From contig JALLOH010000006.1 of NCBI GenBank assembly GCA_027717655.1, forward strand, positions 1 through 59,697: a DNA stretch of 59,697 nucleotides, given 5' to 3'. The translations under genes and the position numbers were made by a program. The stretch comes from Acidobacteriia bacterium AH_259_A11_L15. Its GTDB lineage: Bacteria > Acidobacteriota > Terriglobia > Acidiferrales > 2-02-FULL-67-57. This document shows, piece by piece, positions 44,093 through 51,864 of the stretch (its first letter is position 1; every line of letters starts with the position of its first letter). The notes beneath the pieces were generated by a model. That model had not been told where the DNA came from, ran no database searches, and worked only from the letters and a program-made list of their open reading frames with translations.

Positions 44093-45526
44093 ATGCCTTT
44101 AAGGGGAAACGGGTCATCCACTCACTCTATTCGGTCATCAGTTAGCAAGTCCTTTCGACCGAAAACTCTCACGAAACCTAATGGCACCGAGAAGAAACAC
44201 CGTGAGCAGTCCCCCGCCCTTCCAACCCGAGAAATAGCCTTCACCCGGCTCTCTGATGGACGCTCGGTTGTTTTGGTCGAAAATCCCAACGATCCCAGCC
44301 GCACACAATTGGCCGTCTACACGGAAGGGCGCCTTCAATTCAATGACCGGATTGACCATGATGGCCAAATATTGCTCCCGTTTTCGCGGCAGCATGACTT
44401 GATTCGGCACATGGTTCTTCCTAATGGCATTGAAGAATATGCATCAGCCGAAGATCTTGCCCTCGAGGTGGGTAAACTTTTCCACCAAACAATGGGACTG
44501 GGATTCGCGAAGGCGAGTCTCGTAGGGACGTTGGTTCTTCGCAATTGGCTTGGGGAAGCAGGTCCATTGATCCTCGTCAGTGGGCTCCCCCAATCAGGGA
44601 TAGCGACTTTCCTGAGGAGTTGGCGGTTGCTGGCTCGCTACCCTCTCTTGGTCGGTTACAGTACTCTTCAAGATGTCTTGAGGGTCTCAGATCAGCTAGC
44701 GCCGACTTGGTTATTCGACGTGTCCAATCTGAGCCACGATATGCGTCAATTGCTTCGCATGGGCACGAATCCGGATGCTCTAGCGCTTCGAAATGGTCGC
44801 ACATGGAAATTGACTGGAGCAAAAATTGTTGCATGTGCGCGGCCTTTGCCGCCGGCAGACCTGGGTTCTTTTTACCTCGACTTTCCTCTAACAGAAAGGG
44901 ACGTCCGGCATTTGAATCTAACCGATCCCAGTGAGGCAAGAATTCAACGGTGGGCTGAGAAGCTCAGAAGAAAACAGCTGCGGTTTTGCCTTGACTCGAC
45001 TGTCATGCCTGGGCGCGGGTATCTTCCCGGAGAGAAGAGGCTCGGACGGGGCCAAAGGAGTTTGCTACGCTGGTGGGCTGGCCCTTTTGCTAATGACCGA
45101 GAGTTGTACGAGGAGATATTCTCCTGCGTGGGATCACAGACTCAATTCACGGAAGAGTTTTTGGACCCGCGGAAGCGCGCTGTTTTGAATGGGCTCTATC
45201 TCATCATCCATCGGGAACCAGGGCGACCCTTTATTTTGGTGGGGGAGTTGTGTAAACAGGTCAACAAAGAGACTCGGGCGATGGGTTCGCCATGCCATCT
45301 TCGACCGGAAGCTGTAGGGCTAGCGTTGAAAGAATGGGGATTCCCCCGCGGTAACGACACGCATACACGAGCCGGAAATGTGGTTTGGTTGGATTCTGCG
45401 GCACGCGAGCAAATTCATCGTCTCGCTGAGGCCTATGGGGTCGATGTTCGCGAAGATCGCCAGCTGTTGGGCAGAATGGCCGCGTGCCCATCGTGTGGCG
45501 GACGAAACCCGGCGCCCCTGGGGTGA
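44093..45526 (+). CDS. AAA/SF3-helicase-like ATPase paralogue with lost catalytic motifs
   Basis: 477 residues from ATG 44093, behind AGGAGG. It is colinear with the open gene at 58497: REIAFTRLSDGRSVVLVENP, QILLPFSRQHDLIRHMVLPN and LILVSGLPQSGIATFLRSW here correspond to REIDFAVLEDGSLAELVEGP, RLLVPISSRSEVLRRIRLPR and VSLVGMPQSGKTTLLKVL there. The Walker A Lys is Ile, the Walker B LLIDEGG reads WLFDVSN, and LLRVGTTRD reads LLRMGTNPD. ATP hydrolysis should be absent. The C-terminus has a winged-helix-like part and a CPSCGG motif. It may act as a DNA-binding or regulatory partner, or be decaying. Confidence 0.68.
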   Translation: MPLRGNGSSTHSIRSSVSKSFRPKTLTKPNGTEKKHREQSPALPTREIAFTRLSDGRSVVLVENPNDPSRTQLAVYTEGRLQFNDRIDHDGQILLPFSRQHDLIRHMVLPNGIEEYASAEDLALEVGKLFHQTMGLGFAKASLVGTLVLRNWLGEAGPLILVSGLPQSGIATFLRSWRLLARYPLLVGYSTLQDVLRVSDQLAPTWLFDVSNLSHDMRQLLRMGTNPDALALRNGRTWKLTGAKIVACARPLPPADLGSFYLDFPLTERDVRHLNLTDPSEARIQRWAEKLRRKQLRFCLDSTVMPGRGYLPGEKRLGRGQRSLLRWWAGPFANDRELYEEIFSCVGSQTQFTEEFLDPRKRAVLNGLYLIIHREPGRPFILVGELCKQVNKETRAMGSPCHLRPEAVGLALKEWGFPRGNDTHTRAGNVVWLDSAAREQIHRLAEAYGVDVREDRQLLGRMAACPSCGGRNPAPLG

Positions 45527-45935
45527 GCACGCGGTGTGAAGGATGTGAAGGCTGTGAAGGGTTCGGCCCCGGCCAGGAGGGAAAGCATGGAGTGATGGCA
45601 ACGCCTGCGGGCGGGTTTGCCCCTGCCGCCGCCGGTGAAGATAGAGGTCGCATAGGCGAGGGCGAGCACTGCGGAATTACCTCGGCCGTGAAAAGGAGCG
45701 AAGCACTCCGGCTAGAGGGAGCCTTTGACATGCGCCCTGCTCCGCGAGGGGCGTCTCGTGGACCTAGGTTTTCCTGCTCTCCCCCTGCCCGTTGTGTTGT
45801 ACTATGCCGCTGACCCGAGACTCGAGTTGGTCAGCGCTATCGACCAAGATGCAGAAGTGGGTAGAGCGCTTGCAAGCCCGCGTCCGGGTCGCATGTACGT
45901 GAAGGAGTCGGTCTCAGACTGACAGGAGCGCCGCG
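45527..45935 (+). other. 409-nt region with decayed frames and a short tandem repeat
   Basis: The ATPase frame continues after its stop as ARGVKDVKAVKGSAPARRES to TGA 45595. A later frame ending at 45922 reads CALLREGRLVDLGFPALPLP but has only TTG as start. Other frames are short and proline/alanine rich. The region looks like remnants of one or two genes downstream of the ATPase. GACAGGAG at its end is the ribosome site of the ligase gene. Confidence 0.4.
45535..45561. repeat. three tandem copies of a 9-nt unit
   Basis: TGTGAAGGA, TGTGAAGGC and TGTGAAGGG follow one another without spacer, directly after the stop of the ATPase gene. In the frame of that gene they would encode Val-Lys-Asp/Ala repeats, which fits an in-frame C-terminal tail interrupted by a stop. 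Confidence 0.7.
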
Positions 45936-47213
45936 ATGGGCTATTTCCTCGTACTGACTGCGGCCATTCTTGCCGCCGTTGTTGCCTTCGGCGGCACGGA
46001 GCCGATTACTTTCACCCTCGTGCAGGCAACCGTGTGGGTGCTAGCTGCGTTAGTGCTCTTGCGGGAAAAGTCGGGGAAATTGCTGGACGATCCAGCCACA
46101 AAGTGGATCGCATTGCTTCTCGCCTACGTGGCATTCCAGTGGGCGGTAGTGACCGAGAGCCCACCTGAGGTGCGCGACTCTTTTCTTCTCTGGGTGACTT
46201 ACGTTTGCGTCTTCTACTTAGCTTTCTTAGTGGGTCGGGACTCGAAGCTTCGCCAGCGCTTGGTTCTGGCCTTGCTTGGGCTCGGGTTGGCCGAATCGCT
46301 ATACGGCCTGACGCAATACCTGGCGGGATGGCCGTATGTGCTCACCCTGCGGAATCCGTTTTATGCCGATCGGGCCACGGGTACATTCATCAACCCGAAT
46401 CATTTTTCCGGGCTTCTTGAGATGGTTTTGCCCCTCGGGCTCGGTCTTGTTTTGTATCAGCTGGAAAGACTCAAGAACACCAGTCGAGGACGGCGAGGAG
46501 AGACGGGCGAACAACCGCTTCGTCTGGTCTTCTTTTTCTTCCTAAGCCTTCTGATCTTCTTGGGAATTTTGTTCTCGCGCTCCCGGATGGGGATCTTCAG
46601 CGCCCTGGCAGCCGTCGTGGGGATGTTCCTTCTTTGGGCCACAGCCTCCTGGCGCCGCTCCCGTGCCGTCCCGGTTCTGCTGGCCTTTGTTCTGGGCGCC
46701 GGCGCCTTCGGACTTTGGCTTGGCTTGGAGCCGGTCGTGGAGCGCTTCGAGGCGTTGGAGGCCAGCTATCTGGCCCGGCAGGAAATTTGGAAGGATACGG
46801 TCTCTCTGATCAAAGCCCATCCATTCTTCGGCACCGGCCTGGGGACCTTCCCCTTGCGCTACACAGAGCATCAGACTACCTTCCTGAACCGCTTGGTCAA
46901 TCAGGCCCACAACGACTATCTGCAATTCGCCGCCGAACTGGGCCTGGTCGGGGCAGGGCTTCTGTTCGGCTTGATCTTGGCGCTCCTCGGTCGCCTGATC
47001 GTGGCCTTCTACCGGGCCGAGCGGGGGAGGGATCGGTTCCTGCTCCTCGGTTGCTGCGGCAGCATCCTGGCCCTCCTCTTTCACAGCTTTGCGGACTTCA
47101 ATCTGCAGATTCCAGCCAATGCGCTCATTTTTGTGACCATTTTGGGTTTGGGGTACGCAGTCAGCGGCACTCCCTTGCAGAAGGACGAGAACAGGAGTGC
47201 CCAGGGGCCCTGA
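45936..47213 (+). CDS. O-antigen ligase family protein
   Basis: 425 residues with about 10-12 helices from MGYFLVLTAAILAAVVAFGG on. The Wzy_C/WaaL signature is FINPNHFSGLLEMVLPLGLG, followed by a periplasmic loop with HPFFGTGLGTFPLRYTEHQT and NQAHNDYLQFAAELGLVGAG; the H-x-D/N-Y-x-Q/E pattern is typical of ligases and polymerases of this superfamily. It joins or polymerises undecaprenyl-linked glycans at the periplasmic face. ATG 45936 follows AGGAG. A remnant of a paralogue is at 13878. It is isolated from the main locus by accessory DNA. Confidence 0.88.
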   Translation: MGYFLVLTAAILAAVVAFGGTEPITFTLVQATVWVLAALVLLREKSGKLLDDPATKWIALLLAYVAFQWAVVTESPPEVRDSFLLWVTYVCVFYLAFLVGRDSKLRQRLVLALLGLGLAESLYGLTQYLAGWPYVLTLRNPFYADRATGTFINPNHFSGLLEMVLPLGLGLVLYQLERLKNTSRGRRGETGEQPLRLVFFFFLSLLIFLGILFSRSRMGIFSALAAVVGMFLLWATASWRRSRAVPVLLAFVLGAGAFGLWLGLEPVVERFEALEASYLARQEIWKDTVSLIKAHPFFGTGLGTFPLRYTEHQTTFLNRLVNQAHNDYLQFAAELGLVGAGLLFGLILALLGRLIVAFYRAERGRDRFLLLGCCGSILALLFHSFADFNLQIPANALIFVTILGLGYAVSGTPLQKDENRSAQGP

Positions 47214-47390
47214 TTTCCGGGTGCGCTCCCGAAGGAAGGACCCAAATACCTCCAACGTTTTCTCTCTCGGCACTCCAAGGAAGAATCCTCCGAGTAGCCC
47301 CCTACGGGCAGAAACCACTGTTCCCGGGCATCCGCTGTCCGGGGGGAGCTCCGGCCGGCTGGCATGTTTGGAGGGGAACAGCAGTTTGAC

Positions 47391-48203
47391 TTAGCCTGAG
47401 ATCTTGGGTAGCCAGGCTTCAAGGGTGCCGCGGATGTCTTCGACGATTACGGAGAAATCGAGATTGCGCTGGGCGGCCGGGAGCAGGTTGGAAAGTTCGG
47501 TCTTCGCCCGGGAGGGATTGTAGGCCTTCAGTTGTCGGATCGTCCTCTGCAGTGCTGTCGCCGGATCGACGGGCTTCTTCACGGTTTCGTAGTAGCGCAT
47601 CTTTTTAAGGAACAGCGCGGGATCGAATTCGACACCGCGTTCGAGAAGCCAGTAGACGTCGAAGATGTCGCGGCCGGTGGTGCGCATGACAAGAGCGCGC
47701 ACTTTCTCCGCCAGCAACTCCCGATCGTCTAGCCGGGAGAGAACAACGGGCTCAATGCCGCTGGGATGAGCGATCCGAGCGGTGCTGACGGTGGTCGGCG
47801 GGCGGACGATTGTCTCGCGGGTGGATATCTCGATGCGAATTCGAATTGGTTGCCCGATACGGGGAACCGTGAACCGATACACGGCCACGACCGAGCCGGG
47901 CTGCGTTTCCGCCGCGAAGCCGGCCAGATAGGGCAGCCCTGCACTCGTCTGCTTCAGGATTCTTTTGAGCTGAGTCGGAGTCAGCGAGGCCGTCCGCCGC
48001 GTGGCATAGAGATCTCGGGAAAAACGCTCGCTTCCTTCCAGGCGCAGTACGGTGCCGCCCTTCCATACGACATTTCCCCGCAACTTGGGCTGGAGCCGCC
48101 GGAGGAGTTCCGCCTCGTAAACCTCGGAAACGGTCAGCTGAGGATCAATACGAAGCTGCCGAGCTCGCTCCTGCGCCTGTTCTATGGCTCGTTCGAAGGT
48201 CAT
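47391..48203 (-). CDS. abiEii: AbiEii-family nucleotidyltransferase toxin, altered active-site motif
   Basis: 270 residues from ATG 48203, which overlaps the AbiEi stop as ATGA; a GTG at 48227 is an alternative. The nucleotidyltransferase core has VVWKGGTVLRLEGSERFSRD, matching the K-G-G-T and R-F-S-x-D of AbiEii. The residue two after that Asp is Tyr (DLY) where the family has a second Asp (DLD). A later DRELLAEKVRALVMR and GRDIFDVYWLL match the downstream motifs. The family modifies tRNA or other targets in abortive infection. The Tyr may inactivate it. Partner: the gene upstream. Confidence 0.8.
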   Translation of the reverse strand: MTFERAIEQAQERARQLRIDPQLTVSEVYEAELLRRLQPKLRGNVVWKGGTVLRLEGSERFSRDLYATRRTASLTPTQLKRILKQTSAGLPYLAGFAAETQPGSVVAVYRFTVPRIGQPIRIRIEISTRETIVRPPTTVSTARIAHPSGIEPVVLSRLDDRELLAEKVRALVMRTTGRDIFDVYWLLERGVEFDPALFLKKMRYYETVKKPVDPATALQRTIRQLKAYNPSRAKTELSNLLPAAQRNLDFSVIVEDIRGTLEAWLPKISG

Positions 48204-48829
48204 CTGCGGCCTCTTCGCTCCTTCCACCAGCGGAGTGCGAACTCATCGAAGCCTCTCTGCCGGAAGGCCCCAAGAAACTGCCGGTAGCGAGATGGGTTCA
48301 GCGGGCTGAAGTCAATGTCCTCCGGGGACAGTACCGAGCGTTGCTTCTTGTAGACGAAGTAAAGGAAATCGAGGACCGCCTTTTCGGGCTCGGCGAGCCA
48401 AGCCCCGTCGTCCACTCGGTGGCCGAAGAACAGGTGACGGGCCACATGTCGGTAGATGAACTGGTGGCCGTCAAAGGTCTTCCGGCCGGCCCCCCGGCGG
48501 GGGAGCAAGCGAGTCGTTACATAAGTGTAGGCGGCAATGCCGGTGTCGCAGAGCTGGTGTCGGCTCAGCGCGGTTTCGGTGGAAAGGTAGGACGGCGCCA
48601 GCCAGCGCTGGCCGACGATCTCCGGCCGGTAGCCGTGCACGCGGTCCACGTACAGGCCGCGGCGCACCCGCAGCAAGCCCTCCTCACGCAGCAAGACCCG
48701 AATGGACTCGGTCAAACGTTGCGGGCGAGGGCGTTCGAGCAGAACAGAAAGGTCCGCAGCCGAATACACCCCCCCGGTGGCCTCGTGGAGACGGCGGAGT
48801 CGGCCGACTAGCTGTAAGATAGACAACAT
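48200..48829 (-). CDS. abiEi: AbiEi-type antitoxin / autorepressor
   Basis: 209 residues. An N-terminal winged helix (GGVYSAADLSVLLERPRPQR, LLREEGLLRVRRGLYVDRVH) and a C-terminal domain (AEPEKAVLDFLYFVYKKQRS) match AbiEi antitoxins, where PEKALLDxLY is a signature. It neutralises the AbiEii protein made from the overlapping downstream gene and represses the operon by binding inverted repeats; one lies 6 nt before its start codon. The usual Shine-Dalgarno is absent because that palindrome fills the space. Confidence 0.82.
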   Translation of the reverse strand: MLSILQLVGRLRRLHEATGGVYSAADLSVLLERPRPQRLTESIRVLLREEGLLRVRRGLYVDRVHGYRPEIVGQRWLAPSYLSTETALSRHQLCDTGIAAYTYVTTRLLPRRGAGRKTFDGHQFIYRHVARHLFFGHRVDDGAWLAEPEKAVLDFLYFVYKKQRSVLSPEDIDFSPLNPSRYRQFLGAFRQRGFDEFALRWWKERRGRR

Positions 48830-48834
48830 ACGGA

Positions 48835-48855
48835 AATAACGCTACAAGCGTTATT
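48835..48855. promoter_or_regulatory. perfect 9-bp inverted repeat, AbiE operator
   Basis: AATAACGCT at 48835-48843 and AGCGTTATT at 48847-48855, separated by ACA. It ends 6 nt before the antitoxin ATG. On the minus strand TTGCAG and TATGGT with an 18-nt spacer just upstream could be the promoter. AbiEi antitoxins are known to bind such repeats. Confidence 0.65.
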
Positions 48856-48912
48856 ACCATATCATATATATCTGCTGCTCTGCAAGGGTATCCCTAAGGC
48901 TGCTGCATTGGC

Positions 48913-49062
48913 GTCGCGCGCAGGGTAGGGAAGGACCCCGAGGCTCTGCTACGGGACATCGAAAAGGACCCTGAGCTGCGCGAATTCATGGAAGGACGCT
49001 TGTCCTCCGAGCAATGGCACACGCACTTGTCACGCCGCCTGGGCCGGCCTGCGAGGTATACT
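48913..49062 (+). pseudogene. fragment of a HAD-type hydrolase
   Basis: The frame reads ARRVGKDPEALLRDIEKDPE and FMEGRLSSEQWHTHLSRRLG, the cap-domain pattern of HAD-IA phosphatases. Both the DxD nucleophile part before and the core after are missing, and the fragment runs out just before the AbrB-type antitoxin. It is a relic without start codon. Confidence 0.45.
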
Positions 49063-49096
49063 TTCATTGCTCCGGTAAGAAGAACTGGAGAATGGT

Positions 49097-49393
49097 ATGA
49101 AGACGGTCGTGACCGTATCCACCAAGGGACAAATTGTGATTCCGCAGGAAGCCCGGGAACGCCTGGGGATCAAACCGGGGACGAAGCTCAAGATCCGCCT
49201 GGCCGAGAACCATTTGGAGCTTTCCCGCCTGCCGAAGGATTTGATCGGGTACTTGTGTGGGGTGGTAAGGAGAGGACCTTCCCTTTCACGGGTATGGCTG
49301 GAAGAGCGAGAGGCGGACCGTGACCGAGAGGAAAAGAAGGCTACTCGATTCGCACGCGGCGCTCACGTTTCTGCAAAGAGAAAGAGGGTTTGA
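49097..49393 (+). CDS. vapB: AbrB/SpoVT-type antitoxin (VapB)
   Basis: 98 residues. VVTVSTKGQIVIPQEARERL and GIKPGTKLKIRLAENHLELS form the swapped-hairpin AbrB DNA-binding domain. The following region (DLIGYLCGVVRRGPSLSRVW) wraps the toxin in related pairs. Antitoxins of this group usually end near the toxin start, but here the frame continues for 74 nt into vapC, giving a basic tail (KKATRFARGAHVSAKRKRV), so the original stop may have been lost. A weak ribosome site precedes the ATG. Confidence 0.8.
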   Translation: MKTVVTVSTKGQIVIPQEARERLGIKPGTKLKIRLAENHLELSRLPKDLIGYLCGVVRRGPSLSRVWLEEREADRDREEKKATRFARGAHVSAKRKRV

Positions 49394-49616
49394 GGATGTG
49401 GAGCGGTTGCTCCGTCGAGCGGCCCAGGGCGAAGTCGAACTGCTGATGAGCGAGGTCAACGTGGGGGAGGTGTACTACATCTTGCTCCGCAGCCAAGGGG
49501 AGGCCGCCGGCGAAGAGATTTTCACTTCCTTCCTCCTGCTTCCCGTCGAACGAGTGCCGATAGACTTCGACTTGGTGCTGCAGGCGGCCACACTCAAAAC
49601 TTCGGATCCCCGGTAA
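49320..49616 (+). pseudogene. vapC: VapC PIN toxin with inverted 3' end
   Basis: From GTG 49320 the frame reads RRLLDSHAALTFLQRERGFE (first PIN Asp) and LLMSEVNVGEVYYILLRSQG (second acidic residue), then stops early at 49616 after TLKTSDPR. The missing C-terminus is present on the other strand at 49686-49599: AEIPVSYADCFAVAAALRHE then AAIITGDPK. The original ending FEARVPIEWG lies in the plus strand from 49698 to 49729. Reversing that segment and removing 11 nt (49687-49697) restores one PIN frame of about 135 residues. As arranged, the third and fourth acidic residues are not encoded in the toxin. Confidence 0.82.
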
Positions 49617-49686
49617 TAATTGCCGCCTCATGCCTCAGGGCTGCGGCAACGGCAAAACAGTCGGCGTAGGAGACAGGGATTTCTGC
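49599..49686 (-). other. inverted 88-bp segment encoding the VapC catalytic C-terminus
   Basis: Read on the minus strand it begins GCAGAAATC and ends AAGT, encoding AEIPVSYADCFAVAAA, LRHEAAIITGDPK. The left junction has CTCAAA (49593-49598) and the right has TTTGAG (49697-49702), a short inverted repeat flanking the segment. An 11-nt filler (CTTTAGGAGGT) sits at the right junction. Confidence 0.8.
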
Positions 49687-49729
49687 CTTTAGGAGGTTTG
49701 AGGCTCGAGTGCCGATCGAATGGGGGTGA

Positions 49730-50560
49730 CGATCTTCAGTATTCCCCCATCCGTCCCTTTTATCCTACCCCCCTTGGCCCAAGCGGCCGCCAATCCAGCC
49801 AGACTCTGGTCCCCAAATTTTCATGCAACTAGGGCGAGGGAGAGCGCTTCTAAATCAATGGGCGAAGACCAAGCGAAGCTCGGCTGACTTCGGTCGGCTG
49901 GTTACGCGGACTTTCTGCTGTGGATGTGCACACTTCTTTAGAATTTTGCACATTAAATGAGAGCTTTTCCGCCCCCACACAGGAACCAGGATGTTGCCAC
50001 GCCAGACAATTCTGGGATTATACTCTTGTTGCACTGGACGATTCGGCTGTCACGAAATGACGTTCGCATAACTTCCTTCCGAACAAAGGTCGCGATGCAC
50101 GGCCGGTCCCAAGGATGACACGCCGTCCTTCTAAGGCGCTTCGTATAGCTGGCCGGTTTTCTCGTGGTGCGCGTGTCGTACTTCATCAGGGGCAAGCTCT
50201 CGATTTTCTAGAGAGCTTGCCTTCCAACTTTGCCTCTTTAGTCGTTACCTCCTGTAGTGCACCCCTCATAAAAGCGCAACCTCAAGCATAGTGATGTGCT
50301 GGAGAGGAGGAAGGAGATCAGGGATAGAAAGAAGCCGAGCTAGGCGTTATTATTTCAGAGCACGCGCGTAGGTCATGCCCGAGCAACATACCAAAGACAA
50401 ACCTACATTAATACCAAGAAGGTATTATGGGAAGCCTAACCATTCTGAGCTGAAGGCGTTTTCGGCGCCAAGCTGCTCAGGATACTTAGCAATTGCGGAG
50501 CAGTGGCCCCAACTGGCCGCAAAAAGCCGCTAACATCGAATGTGAACCAGGGGAGAAGCA
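49730..50560. other. 831-nt region with inverted repeats but no gene
   Basis: No frame has both a ribosome site and plausible composition. It holds a perfect 11-bp hairpin (50191-50221, listed separately) and a 7-bp inverted repeat TAATACC/GGTATTA (50408-50414 and 50420-50426), which could be an operator for the gene at 50561. The start GGGGAGAAG before 50561 is the ribosome site of that gene. Confidence 0.5.
50191..50221. repeat. perfect 11-bp hairpin
   Basis: GGCAAGCTCTC (50191-50201), a 9-nt loop GATTTTCTA, and GAGAGCTTGCC (50211-50221). No T-run follows on either strand, so it is not a standard intrinsic terminator. It might be a bidirectional processing or protein-binding site. Confidence 0.6.
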
Positions 50561-50917
50561 ATGGTCTGGGACTGGCTTTTCTTTTTGGCGGGTGTAGCTC
50601 TTTGCCTGCTGACTGTGTTGCGGTCTGCTCGACAAAGGCCAAGGCCGCTGCTGCATGGCGGCCTCCTCTGGTTCAAAGACCAAGAATCATATTGGGGGCC
50701 GTGCTGCAAAGCTTGCCTGATTCAATACACGATCCGACCCGCCTTTGTCTCGCCGCAGGGCATTCAATACTACGAACTAGTTTGTGCGCTTTGTGGTACG
50801 CGACCTGCCTGCGGAGCCTTCACCCTTCAAGGTTTCCTGAGGGCAGAAGCAGAAATGGCCGCTTATCTTCGGCTCCAACGAGAGGCCGCCCCCCGCGTGC
50901 GAATGCCTTCTCGCTAG
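50561..50917 (+). CDS. small membrane protein with Cys pairs
   Basis: 118 residues. ATG 50561 follows GGGGAGAAG. One N-terminal helix (DWLFFLAGVALCLLTVL) precedes a cytoplasmic or periplasmic part with GPCCKACLIQYTIRPAFVSP and YYELVCALCGTRPAC, two CxxC-type pairs that could bind zinc in a ribbon. The tail is basic. No family is recognised. It is convergent with the histidine kinase gene (31 nt between stops). Confidence 0.6.
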   Translation: MVWDWLFFLAGVALCLLTVLRSARQRPRPLLHGGLLWFKDQESYWGPCCKACLIQYTIRPAFVSPQGIQYYELVCALCGTRPACGAFTLQGFLRAEAEMAAYLRLQREAAPRVRMPSR

Positions 50918-50948
50918 AGGCACCGCCAAGTTCGCTCGTGCAGTGAGT

Positions 50949-51653
50949 TCAGGCCAGCGGCAGGCGCACAAGGAAAGTCGTTCCCCTGCCCGGCTCGGAC
51001 AAAAAAGATACATCCCCGCCTAGTTGCAGCACTAGGTTGCGGACGGCAGTCAGTCCCAGGCCCATCCCTTGAGCCTTGGTGGTGAAAGGATTGTCAAAGA
51101 GGCGCACTTGAACCTGCGCGGGGATGCCAGGTCCGGAGTCCTCTACTTCAACTACAGCCATGCCAGCGGCCTGTTCTAGAGAAAGCCTCACGTCCACATT
51201 CCCGTTCTTGCCCGCCGCTTCTGCGGCGTTTAAGACAAGATTATGCAGGATCCGCCAGAGCTTTGGCTCCGTGCCCCGTACCATCACTGGCTCGATTCGC
51301 GGATAGCTGCAGGATATCCCCACCTTCAAGTCCGCCGAAACCCGCCGGGCGACCTGGGCGACTAGCTCGGTGGCGTCAATTGCCGTGTTCCAGCCAAGGC
51401 CATCTTTTGACAACAGGACGTCGTCTATGAGGCGCTTTATGCAGTCTGTCTGCTCCAGAATCGTGGAGAGGTGCTTTTCTTCTTTGTTATTCGGTGCCTG
51501 TTCGCGCAGAAGACCCGCTGCGACCTGGATAGGGAGCAACAAATTTTTGATGTCGTGAATGAGATCGAGGACTTCCTCGGCGGAAATGTAGACCTCTCCC
51601 TGTCTTCTTGATCGGCCCGATTTTTGTGCGTGCCCTCGCTCCCGAATGTGACC
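50949..51653 (-). CDS. soluble sensor histidine kinase
   Basis: 234 residues from ATG 51653; a TTG at 51695 would extend it by 14 and no good ribosome site marks either. The phosphoacceptor helix is EEVLDLIHDIKNLLLPIQVA (His near residue 34). The ATPase domain has the N box in LHNLVLNAAEAAGKNG, G1 in VEVEDSGPGIPAQVQVRLFD and the F/G2 boxes in FTTKAQGMGLGLTAVRNLVL. There is no sensory or membrane domain, and no response regulator is next to it, so it is an orphan receiving input from a partner protein. Confidence 0.87.
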   Translation of the reverse strand, partial: GHIRERGHAQKSGRSRRQGEVYISAEEVLDLIHDIKNLLLPIQVAAGLLREQAPNNKEEKHLSTILEQTDCIKRLIDDVLLSKDGLGWNTAIDATELVAQVARRVSADLKVGISCSYPRIEPVMVRGTEPKLWRILHNLVLNAAEAAGKNGNVDVRLSLEQAAGMAVVEVEDSGPGIPAQVQVRLFDNPFTTKAQGMGLGLTAVRNLVLQLGGDVSFLSEPGRGTTFLVRLPLA

Positions 51654-51798
51654 CATAAAGAGAAGAAAAAATGCGTGCCAAGATTTTGGAAACAAAGCTT
51701 ATTGCAAACCTTTGATTAGCTGCGTGAAGGGTAGCCTCTACTAGCGAAAGCAAGGACACAAACCAGGCTGCTCAGTAAACCTAGCAGAGCGCCGTGCC

Positions 51799-51827
51799 TT
51801 GCCTGCGCTCCTGCTTACTTTTCTAAG
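51799..51827 (+). promoter_or_regulatory. promoter of the 52-residue secreted peptide gene
   Basis: TTGCCT (51799-51804) and TCTAAG (51822-51827) with a 17-nt spacer. Transcription would start about 30 nt before the ATG at 51865 and end at the terminator near 52066, giving an RNA of about 230 nt. Confidence 0.4.
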
Positions 51828-51864
51828 CTCGTCAGCAACTAAACCAACACTAAGGAGGTAGACC

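Noticed and set aside
45484..45813. Open frame with Cys-Glu-Gly repeats
   Set aside because: The repeats come from the 9-nt tandem unit read out of frame; the ATPase frame gives a more protein-like sequence.
48988..49323. 111-codon plus-strand frame over the vapB start
   Set aside because: Only its first 25 codons match a HAD hydrolase; the rest is vapB read in another frame.
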